Positions 18,100 to 27,807 of a DNA stretch of 64,000 bases are shown here, piece by piece; within the stretch, counting starts at the first letter, position 1; every line of letters starts with the position of its first letter. The position numbers and the translations under genes were made by a program. Origin of the DNA: Ferrithrix thermotolerans DSM 19514 (GTDB taxonomy: Bacteria; Actinomycetota; Acidimicrobiia; Acidimicrobiales; CAIXPF01); contig CAMDQT010000010.1 in the NCBI GenBank assembly GCA_945906305.1, forward strand, positions 1 through 64,000. Direction: 5' to 3'. The notes below the pieces were generated by a model. That model was not told the origin of the DNA and searched no databases. It was given only the letters and a program-made list of their open reading frames with translations.

Positions 18100-18279
18100 G
18101 GCTCGATCCCCTCGCGTACGGTGACCCGGCGGACAGACCGGGGCAGGACACGGGGGAAACCTAACCGGAACATCGCGCCTCCGGTGCGCAAAGATCCGCG
18201 ACCGAATTCGCCGGATTTCGGACCGCAGTGATGGCTACACCTTCATCGCCGCTGCGCAGGCCTCGCCTAGGCTCGCCCG

Positions 18280-18930
18280 ATGCGTATCGACATCTGGTCC
18301 GACGTGATCTGCCCTTGGTGCTACCTCGGCAAACGACGCCTGGAGCGGGCCATGGAACGACTCGATTGGGCCGATGAGATCGAGATCCACTGGCGGGCCT
18401 ATCTGCTCGACCCGACCGCCACGGCCCAGCCCCAGGATCTCGAGGCGTCGCTGAACCGCAAATATGGTCCCGGCGCGTTCGCAGGGATGAAACAGCGCCT
18501 TGGCGCCCTCGGCGAGGCTGAAGGCATCGGGTACAACTTCGATGCCGCGGTTCGGGTGTCTACCTTCGATGCCCACCGCCTGCTCGCCTGGGCGTGGGAT
18601 GACGCCGGAGCGGCCGGTCAGGGAGCGTTGAAGGAACGATTGCTGCGGGCGTACTTCGAGGAGGGGACCAACGTGGCCGATGCTTCGACGCTGGCCCGCC
18701 TGGCGGGGGAGGTGGGGCTCGATGGGACCGTGGCCGGCGAGATCGTGGCGGCCGGTGCGTACCGCGACGTCGTGCTCGCCGATGTGCAGGCCGCACTAGA
18801 TCGAGAGATCACCGGCGTGCCCGCCTTTGTGGTTCAAGACCGTCTGATGATCCCGGGCGCCCAGGACATCGATACGTTTGAGAACGTGCTGAATCGGGTG
18901 CGCGTTCGCTTCGCTGAAAAGGGCTTCTGA
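18280..18930 (+). CDS. DsbA-family oxidoreductase, FrnE-like
   Basis: A 216-residue cytoplasmic thioredoxin-fold protein with active site CPWC (Cys11-Cys14) directly after the first strand (MRIDIWSDVICPWC) and the helical insert typical of FrnE/2-hydroxychromene-2-carboxylate isomerase relatives. A GVPAFVVQDRLMIPGAQ segment near the end holds the cis-Pro loop. There is no signal peptide. Both cysteines suggest a dithiol-disulfide role in stress or polyketide-like metabolism. It is followed 2 bases later by an SDR gene. Confidence 0.9.
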   Translation: MRIDIWSDVICPWCYLGKRRLERAMERLDWADEIEIHWRAYLLDPTATAQPQDLEASLNRKYGPGAFAGMKQRLGALGEAEGIGYNFDAAVRVSTFDAHRLLAWAWDDAGAAGQGALKERLLRAYFEEGTNVADASTLARLAGEVGLDGTVAGEIVAAGAYRDVVLADVQAALDREITGVPAFVVQDRLMIPGAQDIDTFENVLNRVRVRFAEKGF

Positions 18931-18932
18931 GA

Positions 18933-19715
18933 ATGAGTGCTGGTGGGTTTCCGCTTCCCTATGGTTCGACCGATCTGAGCGGTCAAGTGGCGTTGGTGAC
19001 CGGCGCAAGCTCGGGGTTGGGTCGCCGCTTTGCCTGTGTGCTGGCTGCCGCCGGAGCATCGGTGGTGGCGACGGCGCGTCGAGCGGACCGACTCGAGGCC
19101 TTGGCGGCGGAGATCACCGCCGTGGGCGGTACATGCCTCGCCGTGCCCATGGATGTCACCGACGCCGCCTCGATCGTGGCGGCAGTCGAAAGCGCCGAGG
19201 CGGCCTTCGGAACGGTGACGATCTTGGTCAACAACGCCGGGATCCCGGACGCGCAGCGAGCCCACAAGATGTCCGTCGAACTGGTCGACGCGGTGATCGA
19301 CACCAATCTGCGCGGTCCGTACTTGCTTGCCATTGAGGTAGGTCGACGGCTGATAGAGGCTCGCATGCCAGGTCGTATGGTGAACATCTCGTCCATGGGG
19401 GCGTTCCAGTACGACGGGGTTGGCGCCGCGCTCTATTCGATCACCAAGGCTGCAGTGAACCGCATGACGGAGACCCTGGCTGTGGAATGGGCCCGCTTCC
19501 ACATCAACGTGAACGGGATTGCGCCCGGAGCGTTCTCCTCGGAGATGATGGATGGCATGGTCGCTCGCCTCGGTGATTTCACCCAAGGCATGGCCAGGGC
19601 ACGCATGGGCGATCCGGCGCAGCTTGACAGCACCCTGTTGTACCTGTGCGCGCCGGCGTCGGAGTTTGTCACCGGCACGGTGATCAAGGTCGATGACGGC
19701 CAGATGCCTCGCTGA
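18933..19715 (+). CDS. Short-chain dehydrogenase/reductase (SDR)
   Basis: A classical SDR of 260 residues. The NAD(P) motif TGASSGLG is at residues 23-30, ATARRADRL follows strand 2 and suggests NADP use, NNAG marks strand 4, and the catalytic Ser (about 154), Tyr168 and Lys172 (YSITK) are in place. The substrate is unknown. It starts 2 bases after the FrnE-like gene and is very likely co-transcribed with it. Confidence 0.92.
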   Translation: MSAGGFPLPYGSTDLSGQVALVTGASSGLGRRFACVLAAAGASVVATARRADRLEALAAEITAVGGTCLAVPMDVTDAASIVAAVESAEAAFGTVTILVNNAGIPDAQRAHKMSVELVDAVIDTNLRGPYLLAIEVGRRLIEARMPGRMVNISSMGAFQYDGVGAALYSITKAAVNRMTETLAVEWARFHINVNGIAPGAFSSEMMDGMVARLGDFTQGMARARMGDPAQLDSTLLYLCAPASEFVTGTVIKVDDGQMPR

Positions 19716-19756
19716 CTGCGGTGGCGCGTCAGGTCGGCCCGTCGTTCAACCATGCC

Positions 19757-19775
19757 GACGGCAGGGGTTGCCGTC
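19757..19775. terminator. Candidate bidirectional terminator hairpin
   Basis: GACGGCA (19757-19763) and TGCCGTC (19769-19775) form a perfect 7-bp stem with a 5-base loop in the 65-base gap between two convergent genes. No T-run follows on either strand, which is common in high-GC actinobacteria, so termination is inferred from position. Confidence 0.45.
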
Positions 19776-19780
19776 CCGGT

Positions 19781-20836
19781 TCAGCGCCGGGGTCGAATCT
19801 CCCAACAGAAGGCTTCATCGCCAAGATCTTGGCGCTCGGTGAGCACGAGGCGAAGGCCTTCCATTGCCGCGAGTCCCTCCCAGAGTCCGTTCCAGGCTTC
19901 GAAGGATTCCTCGGGGAGCACCAGGCCCTCTGCCAACCTCCAACCAACCTGGCGCAGGACCGGGTGCGGCCCACGATCGCTGATCTGAACGGCGTTGCCG
20001 TGCGCGGCCAACAGACGCGCCAGGCGGCTCGCGAACCCATGGGCGCCGGTGGATGTTGCTGTCCCGCGGGGCTCGAGCAAAGCGGTGATCGCGTTGCGGT
20101 ATTGCATGGCAACCTGGCGTGCCGCGATGCGTCCGATGAATCCGGCTTCGGCGGGGCCAAGCACGGCGGCCATTTCGGCCAGGATGCTGCGCACATACGC
20201 CACCGAGTAGTTCCGCTCGACCTTGGCCATTCGACGAGGGTCCCAATCGGGCAGGGCAAGCTCGGCTGGTGGGCCAGGCGGACGCTCGCCCGGAGCAAAA
20301 CGAAGTCGGTCCTCGGGATCGAGCGGGTGGTCTTCCTCGATGTAGTAGCCCTCCAACCCCGGCTGTCCGTCGGTGGTCTGCATCGTGCACACGAAGCCGA
20401 GCCGGTCATTGCCCAGTGAAACGCCGTTGTGAGCGTGCCAGCCGTGCATCATCGCGCGGCTGACCTCGGTCGGGATCGCGCAGACCGCGGTGCCATCGAA
20501 GATCCAACGGGGCGGGTGATAACGAACCCACGATTTGGTGTCGCTCTCGGGGATCCAGCTCACCTGTACCCCGCCGAGGGCGTTGGACAAGACGTGATAT
20601 TTGGCGCACGCCACGGCGGGCGGCAGGTCGGTCAGGCCGAGCTTGGCGAGGCCCGGTAGGAACAGCTCGAGGTGCTGCCGACGGAAGGTTGCCCGCACCA
20701 CGCTGGCGGTGCGAGCGGTGCCCTCCCGGCTGGCGAGGGCCAGCAGCAGGCCGGTCACATAGCGGTGGTAGAGCTCGGCCAGAGCAGCCCACGCCGCTCG
20801 GTCGTCACGGCCCTCGATGGCCGCGAGGGAACTCAT
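19781..20836 (-). CDS. Conserved-looking protein of unknown function, coupled to a nitroreductase gene
   Basis: I do not recognise this 351-residue protein. It has no clear signal peptide or long hydrophobic segment. It opens with helical sequence (AAWAALAELYHRYVTGLL) and has Trp- and His-rich stretches in the middle (VSWIPESDTKSWVRYHPPRW, then MMHGWHAHNG). A Pro-rich linker precedes a second helical part. The long upstream extension to 21274 is antisense to the nitroreductase gene and is rejected. ATG 20836 overlaps the nitroreductase stop (ATGA), so the two proteins are translationally coupled and probably work together. A hydrolase of the thiazoline-carboxylate type is a weak possibility only. 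Confidence 0.75.
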   Translation of the reverse strand: MSSLAAIEGRDDRAAWAALAELYHRYVTGLLLALASREGTARTASVVRATFRRQHLELFLPGLAKLGLTDLPPAVACAKYHVLSNALGGVQVSWIPESDTKSWVRYHPPRWIFDGTAVCAIPTEVSRAMMHGWHAHNGVSLGNDRLGFVCTMQTTDGQPGLEGYYIEEDHPLDPEDRLRFAPGERPPGPPAELALPDWDPRRMAKVERNYSVAYVRSILAEMAAVLGPAEAGFIGRIAARQVAMQYRNAITALLEPRGTATSTGAHGFASRLARLLAAHGNAVQISDRGPHPVLRQVGWRLAEGLVLPEESFEAWNGLWEGLAAMEGLRLVLTERQDLGDEAFCWEIRPRR

Positions 20837-21516
20837 GGATGCGGGTTTGACGCGTCGAGTTTTGGTCCGTCGAAGGTCTCGAGGTGGGTGAACTCGCTGA
20901 CTGGCTTGCGGGTGAGCTTGGTGAGCACCTTTTGGGGTCGTCCAAGGGGGATGAGCGCCGCCACGGCGATGTGGCTGGGCAGGTGCAAGAGCGCCTGGAC
21001 GTCGGGTTCGGCCGCGGCGATGAACGTGGTGAGGGCTCCTGCCCAGCCCCGGTCGCGGGCGGCGAGCAAGATGTTCTGGGCGAAGGGGTACACCGATGCG
21101 CCGCTGATCACGCCGATGCGGTTGAGGTTTCGGTCTGCTGAGGCTACGACGCGGAGATCGAGGGCAACGACCAAAAAGACGGGAGCTTGGGCCAAGTCTC
21201 GATACCAAGCTGTCGCCGCCGGGGAAACTGACACCGTCGCCGGATCGACAGTGGAGGGGTCCACCGTGTTCCACGGGTTCTCACCGGCGGCGCGTTGTGC
21301 GACATAGAGCTCGATCGCGGGTACGGACAAGTCGATGAGCGTCGATTTGCGCTCGGCGTTGCGCACCACGATGACCTGCCACCCTTGGCGATTCCCGCCG
21401 CTGGGGGCGAATCTCGCCACGTCGAGGATCGCCGCGAGTTCGTGATCAGGGAGGGGTTCATCGCTGAAGGAACGACAGGCGAAGGTGGTTCGCATCATCT
21501 GCTCGAGGTCGGCCAT
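20833..21516 (-). CDS. Nitroreductase-family flavoprotein
   Basis: A 227-residue FMN protein of the nitroreductase fold. The N-terminus has the FMN-phosphate motif TTFACRSFSDEPLPD (Arg-Ser in the RS pair), then ARFAPSGGNRQGWQVIVV, and a later PFAQNILLAARDRGWAG helix. AALIPLGRPQ near the C-terminus completes the flavin site. Substrates in this family range from nitro compounds to enones. It is coupled to the unknown protein encoded downstream by a 4-base overlap. Confidence 0.88.
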   Translation of the reverse strand: MADLEQMMRTTFACRSFSDEPLPDHELAAILDVARFAPSGGNRQGWQVIVVRNAERKSTLIDLSVPAIELYVAQRAAGENPWNTVDPSTVDPATVSVSPAATAWYRDLAQAPVFLVVALDLRVVASADRNLNRIGVISGASVYPFAQNILLAARDRGWAGALTTFIAAAEPDVQALLHLPSHIAVAALIPLGRPQKVLTKLTRKPVSEFTHLETFDGPKLDASNPHP

Positions 21517-21597
21517 GTCCGCAACCTATCGACTGCACGTCGCCCATGGGTGCTACCCGTGCCTCGCTTGGTAGGTGCCGGCCCGGCGGTATTGACC

Positions 21598-22059
21598 CTA
21601 GGGGGCCACTCGACGGGCCACCTCGCGCAACAAGGTCCGGTCCCCGGCGTCCCAAGTCTGATTGAACGCCACCTTCGAGAGGCGCCAACGACCGGCGATA
21701 CAGGTGGCCTCGTTGTCATACCAACCGCCCACGAGGTACCAGCGGTCCCGGCTCATCCAGTGTTGTGCCTGGACATAGGCGGTGTATCGTGCCGACGTTT
21801 CGGAGTCCACGGTGATGCGCTGATTGCCGATGAGGTGCTGTGTTGAGGCGAAGCCTTCGATGGTTCCTTTCACCACGGCGACCCATGCCGCGCCGTCCAC
21901 TGGCTCCGCCGGTGCCGGTGCATGGGAGAAGCTCGAGAAGTCGACCCGGACGGTTGGGGCAAATACCTCCAGCATGTCCGCCCAGTTGCGACGGTCGATA
22001 GCCTCGGCATAGCGCAGCGACAGGTCGAATACCGCCTGCCAATCACTGAAGTCGGTCAT
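21598..22059 (-). CDS. SnoaL-like / NTF2-fold protein
   Basis: The 153-residue protein has the cone-shaped NTF2 fold of the SnoaL-4 type: an N-terminal helix (AVFDLSLRYAEAIDRRNW) followed by the conserved LEVFAPTVRVDFS strand, QHLIGNQRITVD, and a closing GRWRLSKVAF strand. Such proteins may be small-molecule isomerases, hydratases or dehydratases; the active residues cannot be assigned here. It is divergent from the tandem CoA transferase gene. Confidence 0.82.
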   Translation of the reverse strand: MTDFSDWQAVFDLSLRYAEAIDRRNWADMLEVFAPTVRVDFSSFSHAPAPAEPVDGAAWVAVVKGTIEGFASTQHLIGNQRITVDSETSARYTAYVQAQHWMSRDRWYLVGGWYDNEATCIAGRWRLSKVAFNQTWDAGDRTLLREVARRVAP

Positions 22060-22152
22060 GGCAGCACCGTAGCGGGAACCTTTGCTGCTCGATCCGCTTT
22101 ATGGGGATCTAGGCTTCGCACACGGCATGATGCCGTATCGAGGGAGACTACG

Positions 22153-24612
22153 TTGCCCCTGCTCACGCCGTACCGCGTCGTGGATCTGACCGACCACCGA
22201 GGCAATCTCGCGGGACTGATGCTGGCCCAACTTGGAGCCGAGGTCATTGCGGTCGAACCGCCGGGTGGTAGCGCGGCTCGAGCCGAGGGGCCATTCCTGG
22301 GCGATGTGGCGGATCTCGAACGGTCATTGGTGCATTGGTCTTTCAACCGCGGCAAGCGTTCGGTCGTCTGGGACCTCGTCACCTCGGCGCTGCATCGTGA
22401 CCGCTTTCGGGCCCTGGTCCGTGGGGCGGACATCCTGATCGACAACGAAGCGCCAGGAGCCTTGAGCGCCTTGGGTCTCGATCCGGGCGAGTTGGCGGCG
22501 GACAATCCGGCATTGGTGCATGTGTCGATCACGCCGTTTGGCCAGGACGGACCCAAGGCTGGATATCTGGCCACTGACCTCACGCTGATGGCCGCGGGCG
22601 GCTATCTCGCTCTCACGGGCGACGATGATCGGGCGCCGGTGCGGGTCTCACTGCCCCAGGCGTGGCACCACGCCGCGGCTGACGCGGCTGACGTGGCGCT
22701 GATCGCGTTGTTCGAACGACAGCGAAGCGGTTTGGGTCAGTTCATCGATGTCTCGGTGCAGGCTTCGGTCTTGCAGTCCACCCAGTCGATGGTGTTGTCC
22801 CAACCTTTCGGCGCGCCGAAAGTCGTGCGGATCGCCGGTGGCGTGAAGCTGCCTCCGCTCGATCTCCGCTTGGTGTGGCAGTGCAAGGACGGGCACGTGA
22901 CGGTGGCCTTCCTCTTCGGCTCCTCGATCGGACCGTTCTCTGAGCGGCTTATGCGCTGGGTTCACGAGGAGGGCTTCTGCGACGCCGCCACCCTGGATAA
23001 AGACTGGATCGAGTTCGCGGTACATGTCGACGAAGGACGCGAGACCGTCGAGGAGTTCGAGCGCCTAAAGGGCTGTGTCGGCGCCTTTCTGCTGACCAAG
23101 ACCAAGGCCGAATTGCTCGAGCAGTCCCTCACCCGGCGGCTGCTGATCGCCCCGGTCACCACCGTCGCTGACGTTGCGGTCAGCCCGCAGCTGGAGTCGC
23201 GAGGGTACTGGCAGCAGGTCGAGGTTCCCGGCCTGGACGTCGCGGTCCGCATGCCGGGCAACATGACGAGGGCCTCGCGGACGCCGTTGGAGCCACTGGC
23301 GCCGCCACCACGGCTCGGTGCCGATACCGACGCCGTGGAACGCGAGCTGGCGACGCCTCGCCGGCCGGCGGTACCCGCAACGCTCAAAGGGACCGCGGCC
23401 GGTGAGCTACCCCTTGCTGGGGTCAAGGTGCTCGATTTTATGTGGGCCATGGCCGGGCCAGCCACCACCAGGGTCATGGCGGACTACGGCGCGACCGTGG
23501 TGCGGGTCGAGTCTGAACACAAGCTGGAAGTGGCGCGGACCATGCAGCCCTTCCTCGCGGGCCGTATCGGCGCCGAGAACTCGGGCCTGTTCTTGAACAT
23601 GAATGCTGGCAAGCTTGGCCTAGCCATAGATCTGGGAAACCCGGAAGCTCGCGCCGTGGTCCTGGACCTGGTGCGATGGGCGGACGTGGTGTGCGAATCG
23701 TTCTCCCCGCGGGCCATGAAGGCCTGGGGTTTGGGCTATGACACGTTGCGGGAGGTCAACCCGAGCCTGATCATGTTGTCGAGTTGTCTGATGGGACAGA
23801 CCGGGCCGTTGGCCTATTTCGCCGGATTCGGCAACCTCGCGGCGGCGATTTCGGGGTTCCATCACATCACCGGATGGTCGGATCGCGCTCCATCGGGACC
23901 GTTCTCCGCCTACACCGATTATGTGTCGCCGCGGTTCTCGCTCGCGGTGCTGATGGCGGCGCTCGAGGAACGTCGGCGCACCGGCGAAGGCCAGTACCTC
24001 GACTTCTCTCAGGCCGAGGCTTGCCTGCACCTGCTTGGACCGGCGCTGGTTGATTACCACGTCAACGGCCGGGTGGCCGGCCGAGAGGGCAACCGTGATC
24101 GGGTCATGGCACCACACGGCGTCTACCGCACCGCCCCCCGAGGCGGCGACACCGATCGCTGGGTGGCCATCGCCGTGACCGACGACGCGGCGTGGAAGGC
24201 CCTGTGCGGGGTGATTGGTCGCCAGGAACTGGCCGGCTTGGACATCGAGGAGCGGCACCGGCGCCACGACGACCTCGACGAGTTGATCAACGCCTATGTG
24301 GCAAACCTCGACGAGGACGACGTGGAAAGGCTGCTTCAACAGGCCGGTGTGGCGGCGCACGCGGTGGCCAACAGCCCCGAGTCCAACGCCGACTCACAAC
24401 TGGCCCATCGCGGTCATTTCGTGGAGGTCAACCATGACATCCACGGACCGATACGGATCGAGGGAAGCCGTTTTCGTTTCTCGCGGACCTTTCCGACGCG
24501 CTACGGCGCCGCACCGACGCTCGGTCAGGACGGGTTTTCTATCCTGTCGGACTTCCTCGGTTATGACACCGACCGTATTGCTGAACTCGCGGCGGCGGCG
24601 CTGCTGGAGTAA
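22153..24612 (+). CDS. Tandem two-domain family III CoA transferase (CaiB/BaiF type)
   Basis: The 819-residue protein contains two complete CaiB/BaiF modules. The first runs from YRVVDLTDHRGNLAGLMLAQ to about residue 400 and contains RSGLGQFIDVSVQ. The second starts near residue 419 with LAGVKVLDFMWAMAGPATTR and contains RTGEGQYLDFSQAE. Family III enzymes transfer CoA between organic acids. Single-domain members work as interlocked homodimers, so a fused tandem may fold as an internal pair. TTG 22153 is chosen because GAGGGAG lies 7 bases upstream; the open frame extends further but is antisense to the SnoaL-like gene. The substrate is unknown. Confidence 0.9.
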   Translation: MPLLTPYRVVDLTDHRGNLAGLMLAQLGAEVIAVEPPGGSAARAEGPFLGDVADLERSLVHWSFNRGKRSVVWDLVTSALHRDRFRALVRGADILIDNEAPGALSALGLDPGELAADNPALVHVSITPFGQDGPKAGYLATDLTLMAAGGYLALTGDDDRAPVRVSLPQAWHHAAADAADVALIALFERQRSGLGQFIDVSVQASVLQSTQSMVLSQPFGAPKVVRIAGGVKLPPLDLRLVWQCKDGHVTVAFLFGSSIGPFSERLMRWVHEEGFCDAATLDKDWIEFAVHVDEGRETVEEFERLKGCVGAFLLTKTKAELLEQSLTRRLLIAPVTTVADVAVSPQLESRGYWQQVEVPGLDVAVRMPGNMTRASRTPLEPLAPPPRLGADTDAVERELATPRRPAVPATLKGTAAGELPLAGVKVLDFMWAMAGPATTRVMADYGATVVRVESEHKLEVARTMQPFLAGRIGAENSGLFLNMNAGKLGLAIDLGNPEARAVVLDLVRWADVVCESFSPRAMKAWGLGYDTLREVNPSLIMLSSCLMGQTGPLAYFAGFGNLAAAISGFHHITGWSDRAPSGPFSAYTDYVSPRFSLAVLMAALEERRRTGEGQYLDFSQAEACLHLLGPALVDYHVNGRVAGREGNRDRVMAPHGVYRTAPRGGDTDRWVAIAVTDDAAWKALCGVIGRQELAGLDIEERHRRHDDLDELINAYVANLDEDDVERLLQQAGVAAHAVANSPESNADSQLAHRGHFVEVNHDIHGPIRIEGSRFRFSRTFPTRYGAAPTLGQDGFSILSDFLGYDTDRIAELAAAALLE

Positions 24613-24708
24613 GGCGCTTCGGCGGGCGTGACCGGCGCTGGGCAGTCCGCGCCGGCGTGGCGACGGTTCGCCACCTTCCGTGTCCTACGCGCTGCGTACG
24701 CTGCATCC

Positions 24709-27700
24709 ATGATCCGGAATGTGGTGACGGTGGGCTACGGGCGACCTGCCTCGTTGGCATTGGCGCACGCCATCACCGATGCCAAGCAAGGCCGGTCTCT
24801 CTCGCCGGTCACCGTGGTGGTGCCGTCGAACTTCGCGGGTCTTTCCGCCCGTCGACTTCTCGGGTCCGCCACGCTCGGCGTACCAGGCATTGCCAACGTC
24901 TCGTTCTTGACCCCCTTTCGCCTGGCCGAATTGCTGGGGGCCGATCAACCGCTTGAGACCCGACCGCTCACCAAGGCGGTGCTCGGTGCTGCGGTGCGTC
25001 TGGCGCTCAAGGACAACCCGGGTCCATTCGCCAACGTGGCCGGACACCACGCCACCGAGGCCGCTCTGGTCGGGCTGTTCAGCGAGATCAGCAACATCAG
25101 CGCTGATGCCCGCAACCGAGTAGCCGAACATGGCCGAACGGCACGGACGGCGGTACATCTTTGCGACGCCATCGCCGGCTATCTCACCGCCTTCCACTCC
25201 GAGGCGGAGGTGGCCCGCGCCGCCGCTGACCGGCCACTGCTGGCGCAGGCACTGGAACCGTTCGGGTCATTCGTGTGGTATCTGCCGGCCTCGATGCACC
25301 TCCCGTTGGCGCATTTGTTGTCCATCGTGCTCGCCGTTGCACCCTCCACCGTGATTGTGGGCCTCACCGGCATCGAGGACGCCGATGAGGCCGTCATGGA
25401 GGTATGCCGACGGGCTGGGGTCCGTATTTCGGCCCCGTCGCCGGCCCTCAGCGTGCCGAGTGCCGATCGCCTGATCTCAGTCACCGACGCCGATGAGGAG
25501 GTCAGGGCCACCGTTCGCAGCATTGTTGAACTGTGTGGTGAGGGCGTGCGCCTCGACCGAATTGGCGTGTTCTATCCCGCAGCCGATCCCTACCTTGCCG
25601 TCCTCGAGCAACAGTTGGCGGCGGCGGACTTGCCAGCCAACGGGCCGTCCCGAGTGCGCCTGGCGGAATCGGCTGCGGGTCGCAGCTTGCTCGCGGCGCT
25701 GGGTTTGCCCTCCGTGCAGTGGCGACGCGACCGAGTGCTGGCTCTGATCGGTGGCGCACCGTTGCGCCACGGTGCCGATCCCGTCCGACCGGTGCTTTGG
25801 GAGCGGATATCGCGCCGTGCCGGGGTGGTGAGTGGCCTGGAAGGGTGGTCGCGGCAACTGGCTGAGTTCGCCCGTAGCAACCGACGCCCGGTGGACCAAG
25901 CGGCCCAGGGTGGCGGTCGTTCCTACCCCCGGTTGGCTGATGCCGAGCAGGCGGAAGACTTGTCGGCCTTTGTCCGCGGTCTGGCGGCGGCGGTGCTGCG
26001 TGTTCAGCAGGCGACGAGTTGGTCGGCCAAGTCCGAGCAATCCCTGGCGCTGCTTCGTCAGCTTTTCGGCGCTGCGGCTCAACGAGGGTTCTGGCCGGAG
26101 GCAGAGTTGCGGGCGTGGGACGGTATCGAGGCCGCGCTGCAACGCCTTGCCCCGCTCGACGAGCTCGAAGCAGATCCCCACCACGAGGTGTTTCTTCGGG
26201 CGCTGCGTGCGGCGCTGGACAGTGCCGGTGGCCGTAACGGCCGATTCGGTACCGGGGTGCTCTACGGGCCGTTGGCGGCAAGCGTGGGCCTAGACCTCGA
26301 TGCGGTGTTCATTTTGGGTTGCACCGAAGGGCTGTGCCCGTCGGCGCGTCGCGAGGACGCCCTACTTGGCGACGAGGCCCGCAAGCTGGCCCATGGCGAA
26401 CTCGAGTTGCGGGCGAGCCGGATGCAAGACCAACACCGGTGGCTGCTGGCGGCGTTGGCCGCGGCGCCGGAGGGCCGGCGGGCGATGCTGCTGCCGCGAG
26501 GCGACCTTCGCAGCAGCCGCGAGGCGCTGCCATCGCGCTGGCTCCTCGACAGCGCGGCGGTGATCGCCGCCAGGCCGATTCCGATGACTGAGTTCGCGGA
26601 TCTTGGTGCGCCGGTTGTGCAGGTGGTGGCCTCCTTCGCCGCCGGACAGGCCGGGGCTGCAATGGCCGCCGATCTTGTCGAGCGCGATCTGGTGACGCTG
26701 AGCGAGGCGGTGCGCCAAGGCTGGGACCCACTCGAACATCCCCTGTCGGCGCTGGCCGGCCGTGGACTGCAGGCGCAGTCGGCGCGCGCCTCTGACCGCT
26801 TCACCGAGTGGGACGGAAACCTGGCCGGGGTTGGCCTGCCTGCGGCGGGCGACGTGTCGTGGTCCGCTTCGCGTCTGGAGACTTGGGCTTCTTGCGGCTT
26901 TCGCTATCTACTCACCTATGTGCTCGGCGTTGGCCAACGCGATGACCCCGAGCGGGTGATCGAACTCAGCGCGCTGGATCGGGGCTCCTTGCTGCACGAG
27001 GTGCTGGAGCGGTTTTACCGCGAGGTCATCGATGACGGGGTGCCCGATCCCGATCAACGCTGGCAGGACAGCACTCGCCAGCGGGCATTCGACATCGCGG
27101 CGGAGGTGTTTGAAGGGTATGAACGGCGCTCGCGGACCGGTCGAGCCTTGCGGTGGCAGATCACACGCGCCGATCTTCTGAGCGATCTCGACCAGTTCTT
27201 GACCGCAGACGAGCGCTACCGTCTCGAAGCCCGCAGCCGCCCCGAACGGGTCGAGTGGGCCTTCGGGACCGGAGCGGAGACGGACCCCGTTCGGGTCGAT
27301 CTGGGCGACGGACGTCAGCTCAAGCTGTCGGGTCGGGCCGACCGGGTCGATCGAGCCGAAGATGGTCGGGTTCTCGTGTTCGACTACAAGACGGGCAAGG
27401 CCGACCGGTATCGCGCCCTCGATGTCGATGCGGTCGGTGCTGGCACCAAGCTGCAACTCGGGCTGTACGCACAGGCTGCCTTGGCGCACCTCGGCGCGGA
27501 TCGCGCCGCGGCGTACTACTGGTTTATCAGCTCCGATGGGGGCTTCAAACAGCACGGTTACGACTGGGACCAGGCGCGACAGCAGCGCTTGGTCAGCGTG
27601 GTGTCCGCCATCACAACGGGTATCGAGCAGGGTGTTTTCAGTGCCGTCCCGGGGGAGTGGAACCATTATTTCGCCGCTCATGAGGGCTGTCGTTATTGCC

Positions 27701-27807
27701 CCTTCGATCGGGTGTGTCCGCGAGAACGCAGCGAGATGGCCGACGCCAAGGCGGCTGACCCACGCCTGGCGATACGGGCTGCGCTCAACATGGCGTCCTC
27801 ACCATGA
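24709..27807 (+). CDS. addB: AddB-like PD-(D/E)XK nuclease subunit of a double-strand-break repair complex
   Basis: The 1032-residue protein has an N-terminal helicase-like region without a usable Walker A (GYGRPASLAL replaces GxxGxGKT) and a C-terminal RecB-type nuclease. The nuclease shows LHEVLERFY, GRADRVD and VFDYKTGK (Asp892, Lys894). Cysteines Cys729, Cys994, Cys997 and Cys1003 reproduce the AddB iron-sulfur staple, including the Cx2Cx5C tail CRYCPFDRVC. It should act with the AddA-like helicase encoded next, whose start overlaps its stop (ATGA), to resect broken DNA ends. ATG 24709 is preferred to GTG 24628, which adds 27 poorly supported residues; no good ribosome site is seen for either. 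Confidence 0.88.
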   Translation: MIRNVVTVGYGRPASLALAHAITDAKQGRSLSPVTVVVPSNFAGLSARRLLGSATLGVPGIANVSFLTPFRLAELLGADQPLETRPLTKAVLGAAVRLALKDNPGPFANVAGHHATEAALVGLFSEISNISADARNRVAEHGRTARTAVHLCDAIAGYLTAFHSEAEVARAAADRPLLAQALEPFGSFVWYLPASMHLPLAHLLSIVLAVAPSTVIVGLTGIEDADEAVMEVCRRAGVRISAPSPALSVPSADRLISVTDADEEVRATVRSIVELCGEGVRLDRIGVFYPAADPYLAVLEQQLAAADLPANGPSRVRLAESAAGRSLLAALGLPSVQWRRDRVLALIGGAPLRHGADPVRPVLWERISRRAGVVSGLEGWSRQLAEFARSNRRPVDQAAQGGGRSYPRLADAEQAEDLSAFVRGLAAAVLRVQQATSWSAKSEQSLALLRQLFGAAAQRGFWPEAELRAWDGIEAALQRLAPLDELEADPHHEVFLRALRAALDSAGGRNGRFGTGVLYGPLAASVGLDLDAVFILGCTEGLCPSARREDALLGDEARKLAHGELELRASRMQDQHRWLLAALAAAPEGRRAMLLPRGDLRSSREALPSRWLLDSAAVIAARPIPMTEFADLGAPVVQVVASFAAGQAGAAMAADLVERDLVTLSEAVRQGWDPLEHPLSALAGRGLQAQSARASDRFTEWDGNLAGVGLPAAGDVSWSASRLETWASCGFRYLLTYVLGVGQRDDPERVIELSALDRGSLLHEVLERFYREVIDDGVPDPDQRWQDSTRQRAFDIAAEVFEGYERRSRTGRALRWQITRADLLSDLDQFLTADERYRLEARSRPERVEWAFGTGAETDPVRVDLGDGRQLKLSGRADRVDRAEDGRVLVFDYKTGKADRYRALDVDAVGAGTKLQLGLYAQAALAHLGADRAAAYYWFISSDGGFKQHGYDWDQARQQRLVSVVSAITTGIEQGVFSAVPGEWNHYFAAHEGCRYCPFDRVCPRERSEMADAKAADPRLAIRAALNMASSP

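Noticed and set aside
20837-21274. N-terminal extension of the unknown protein at 19781
   Set aside because: The extension lies in another frame of the nitroreductase gene on the same strand and has low-complexity Arg/Pro-rich sequence; ATG 20836 with an ATGA overlap is far better.
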